Assembly: GCA_022562375.1 (NCBI GenBank)
Contig: JADFPK010000132.1
Coordinates: 1 to 5,589, forward strand
DNA length: 5,589 nucleotides
Source: Pseudomonadota bacterium
Lineage (GTDB): Bacteria > Pseudomonadota > Alphaproteobacteria > SMXQ01
Direction of reading: 5' to 3'
Shown: positions 5,472-5,589 of the stretch, in pieces
How the letters are laid out: the number at the start of each line of letters is the position of its first letter
How positions within the stretch are numbered: position 1 is the first letter of the stretch
Program-made: the position numbers and the translations under genes
Notes under the pieces: generated by a model
Seen by the model: only the letters and a program-made list of their open reading frames with translations
Databases searched by the model: none
What the model was told of the DNA's origin: nothing

Positions 5472-5589
5472 ATGTCTGATGTGGCATTAGACCAACTGCA
5501 GGACGTGGACAGGGATTCGCTCCACATCTTGCCGCTGTGCATTATTCCGCTCACGGCACCGAATCTGAAGTCCGCGCGGCTGATCAAGA
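5472..5589 (+). CDS. Hypothetical protein, N-terminal part
   Basis: Thirty-nine complete codons run from ATG to the window edge without a stop. The protein begins MSDVALDQLQDVDRDSLHIL, followed by a hydrophobic Pro-containing stretch (PLCIIPLTAPNL) and KSARLIK. A TGA at 5454-5456 closes the frame upstream and no other start lies between, so this ATG is the only choice. Third positions are G or C in about 27 of 39 codons, coding-like though weaker than in the other genes. There is no clear Shine-Dalgarno sequence before the ATG. The stretch HILPLCIIPL...ARLIK looks like a real conserved N-terminus and feels familiar from uncharacterised alphaproteobacterial proteins, but I cannot name a family. 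The competing minus-strand frame (5363-5587) is less protein-like. Confidence 0.55.
   Translation, partial: MSDVALDQLQDVDRDSLHILPLCIIPLTAPNLKSARLIK

Noticed and set aside
5363..5587. Minus-strand 74-codon frame at the right end
   Set aside because: It competes with the more protein-like plus-strand start at 5472 and would have to read through the AT-rich regulatory island; no motif was recognised.

Overview
The window looks like chromosomal DNA of a high-GC alphaproteobacterium, perhaps Rhodospirillales-like. This is inferred from GC-rich third codon positions, the kinds of proteins present and a cluster of TTAA motifs of the CtrA type. No rRNA or marker gene fixes the taxonomy. No tRNA, rRNA, CRISPR array, transposase or phage gene was seen.

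Layout. Bases 1-1659 (+) hold the end of a GldG-type ABC-transporter auxiliary protein, followed after 10 bases by a DUF4340 protein. Together they form the 3' end of an operon for a membrane-bound ABC export-like system whose ATPase and permease genes should lie upstream of the window. Converging on it from the other strand, bases 3299-1687 (-) encode two paralogous multi-pass membrane proteins of unknown function. They overlap by four bases (ATGA) and clearly arose by tandem duplication, with near-identical DNA kept at two conserved motifs. Bases 3300-3549 form a divergent intergenic region with a good sigma-70-like promoter pointing right and a strong hairpin touching the ribosome binding site of the next gene.

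Bases 3550-4866 (+) encode the most distinctive protein, a 438-residue fusion. It has an N-terminal thioredoxin-like [2Fe-2S] ferredoxin, a phthalate-dioxygenase-reductase-type flavin/NAD(P)H module, and a C-terminal plant-type [2Fe-2S] ferredoxin. It should carry electrons from NAD(P)H through flavin to two different iron-sulfur centres. Its partner is not in the window.

Bases 4867-5471 hold no intact gene. They contain a short coding-like C-terminal remnant on the minus strand (4893-5039), a long imperfect inverted repeat (5089-5161), a featureless stretch, an AT-rich island with repeated TTAA motifs (5339-5380) and a small palindrome (5401-5413). A gene of unknown function starts at 5472 (+) and runs off the end.

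The three gene blocks show no obvious common pathway. The best candidates for something undescribed are the dual-ferredoxin reductase, the duplicated membrane pair and the inverted repeat beside a truncated gene. None of these amounts to clear evidence of a new system.
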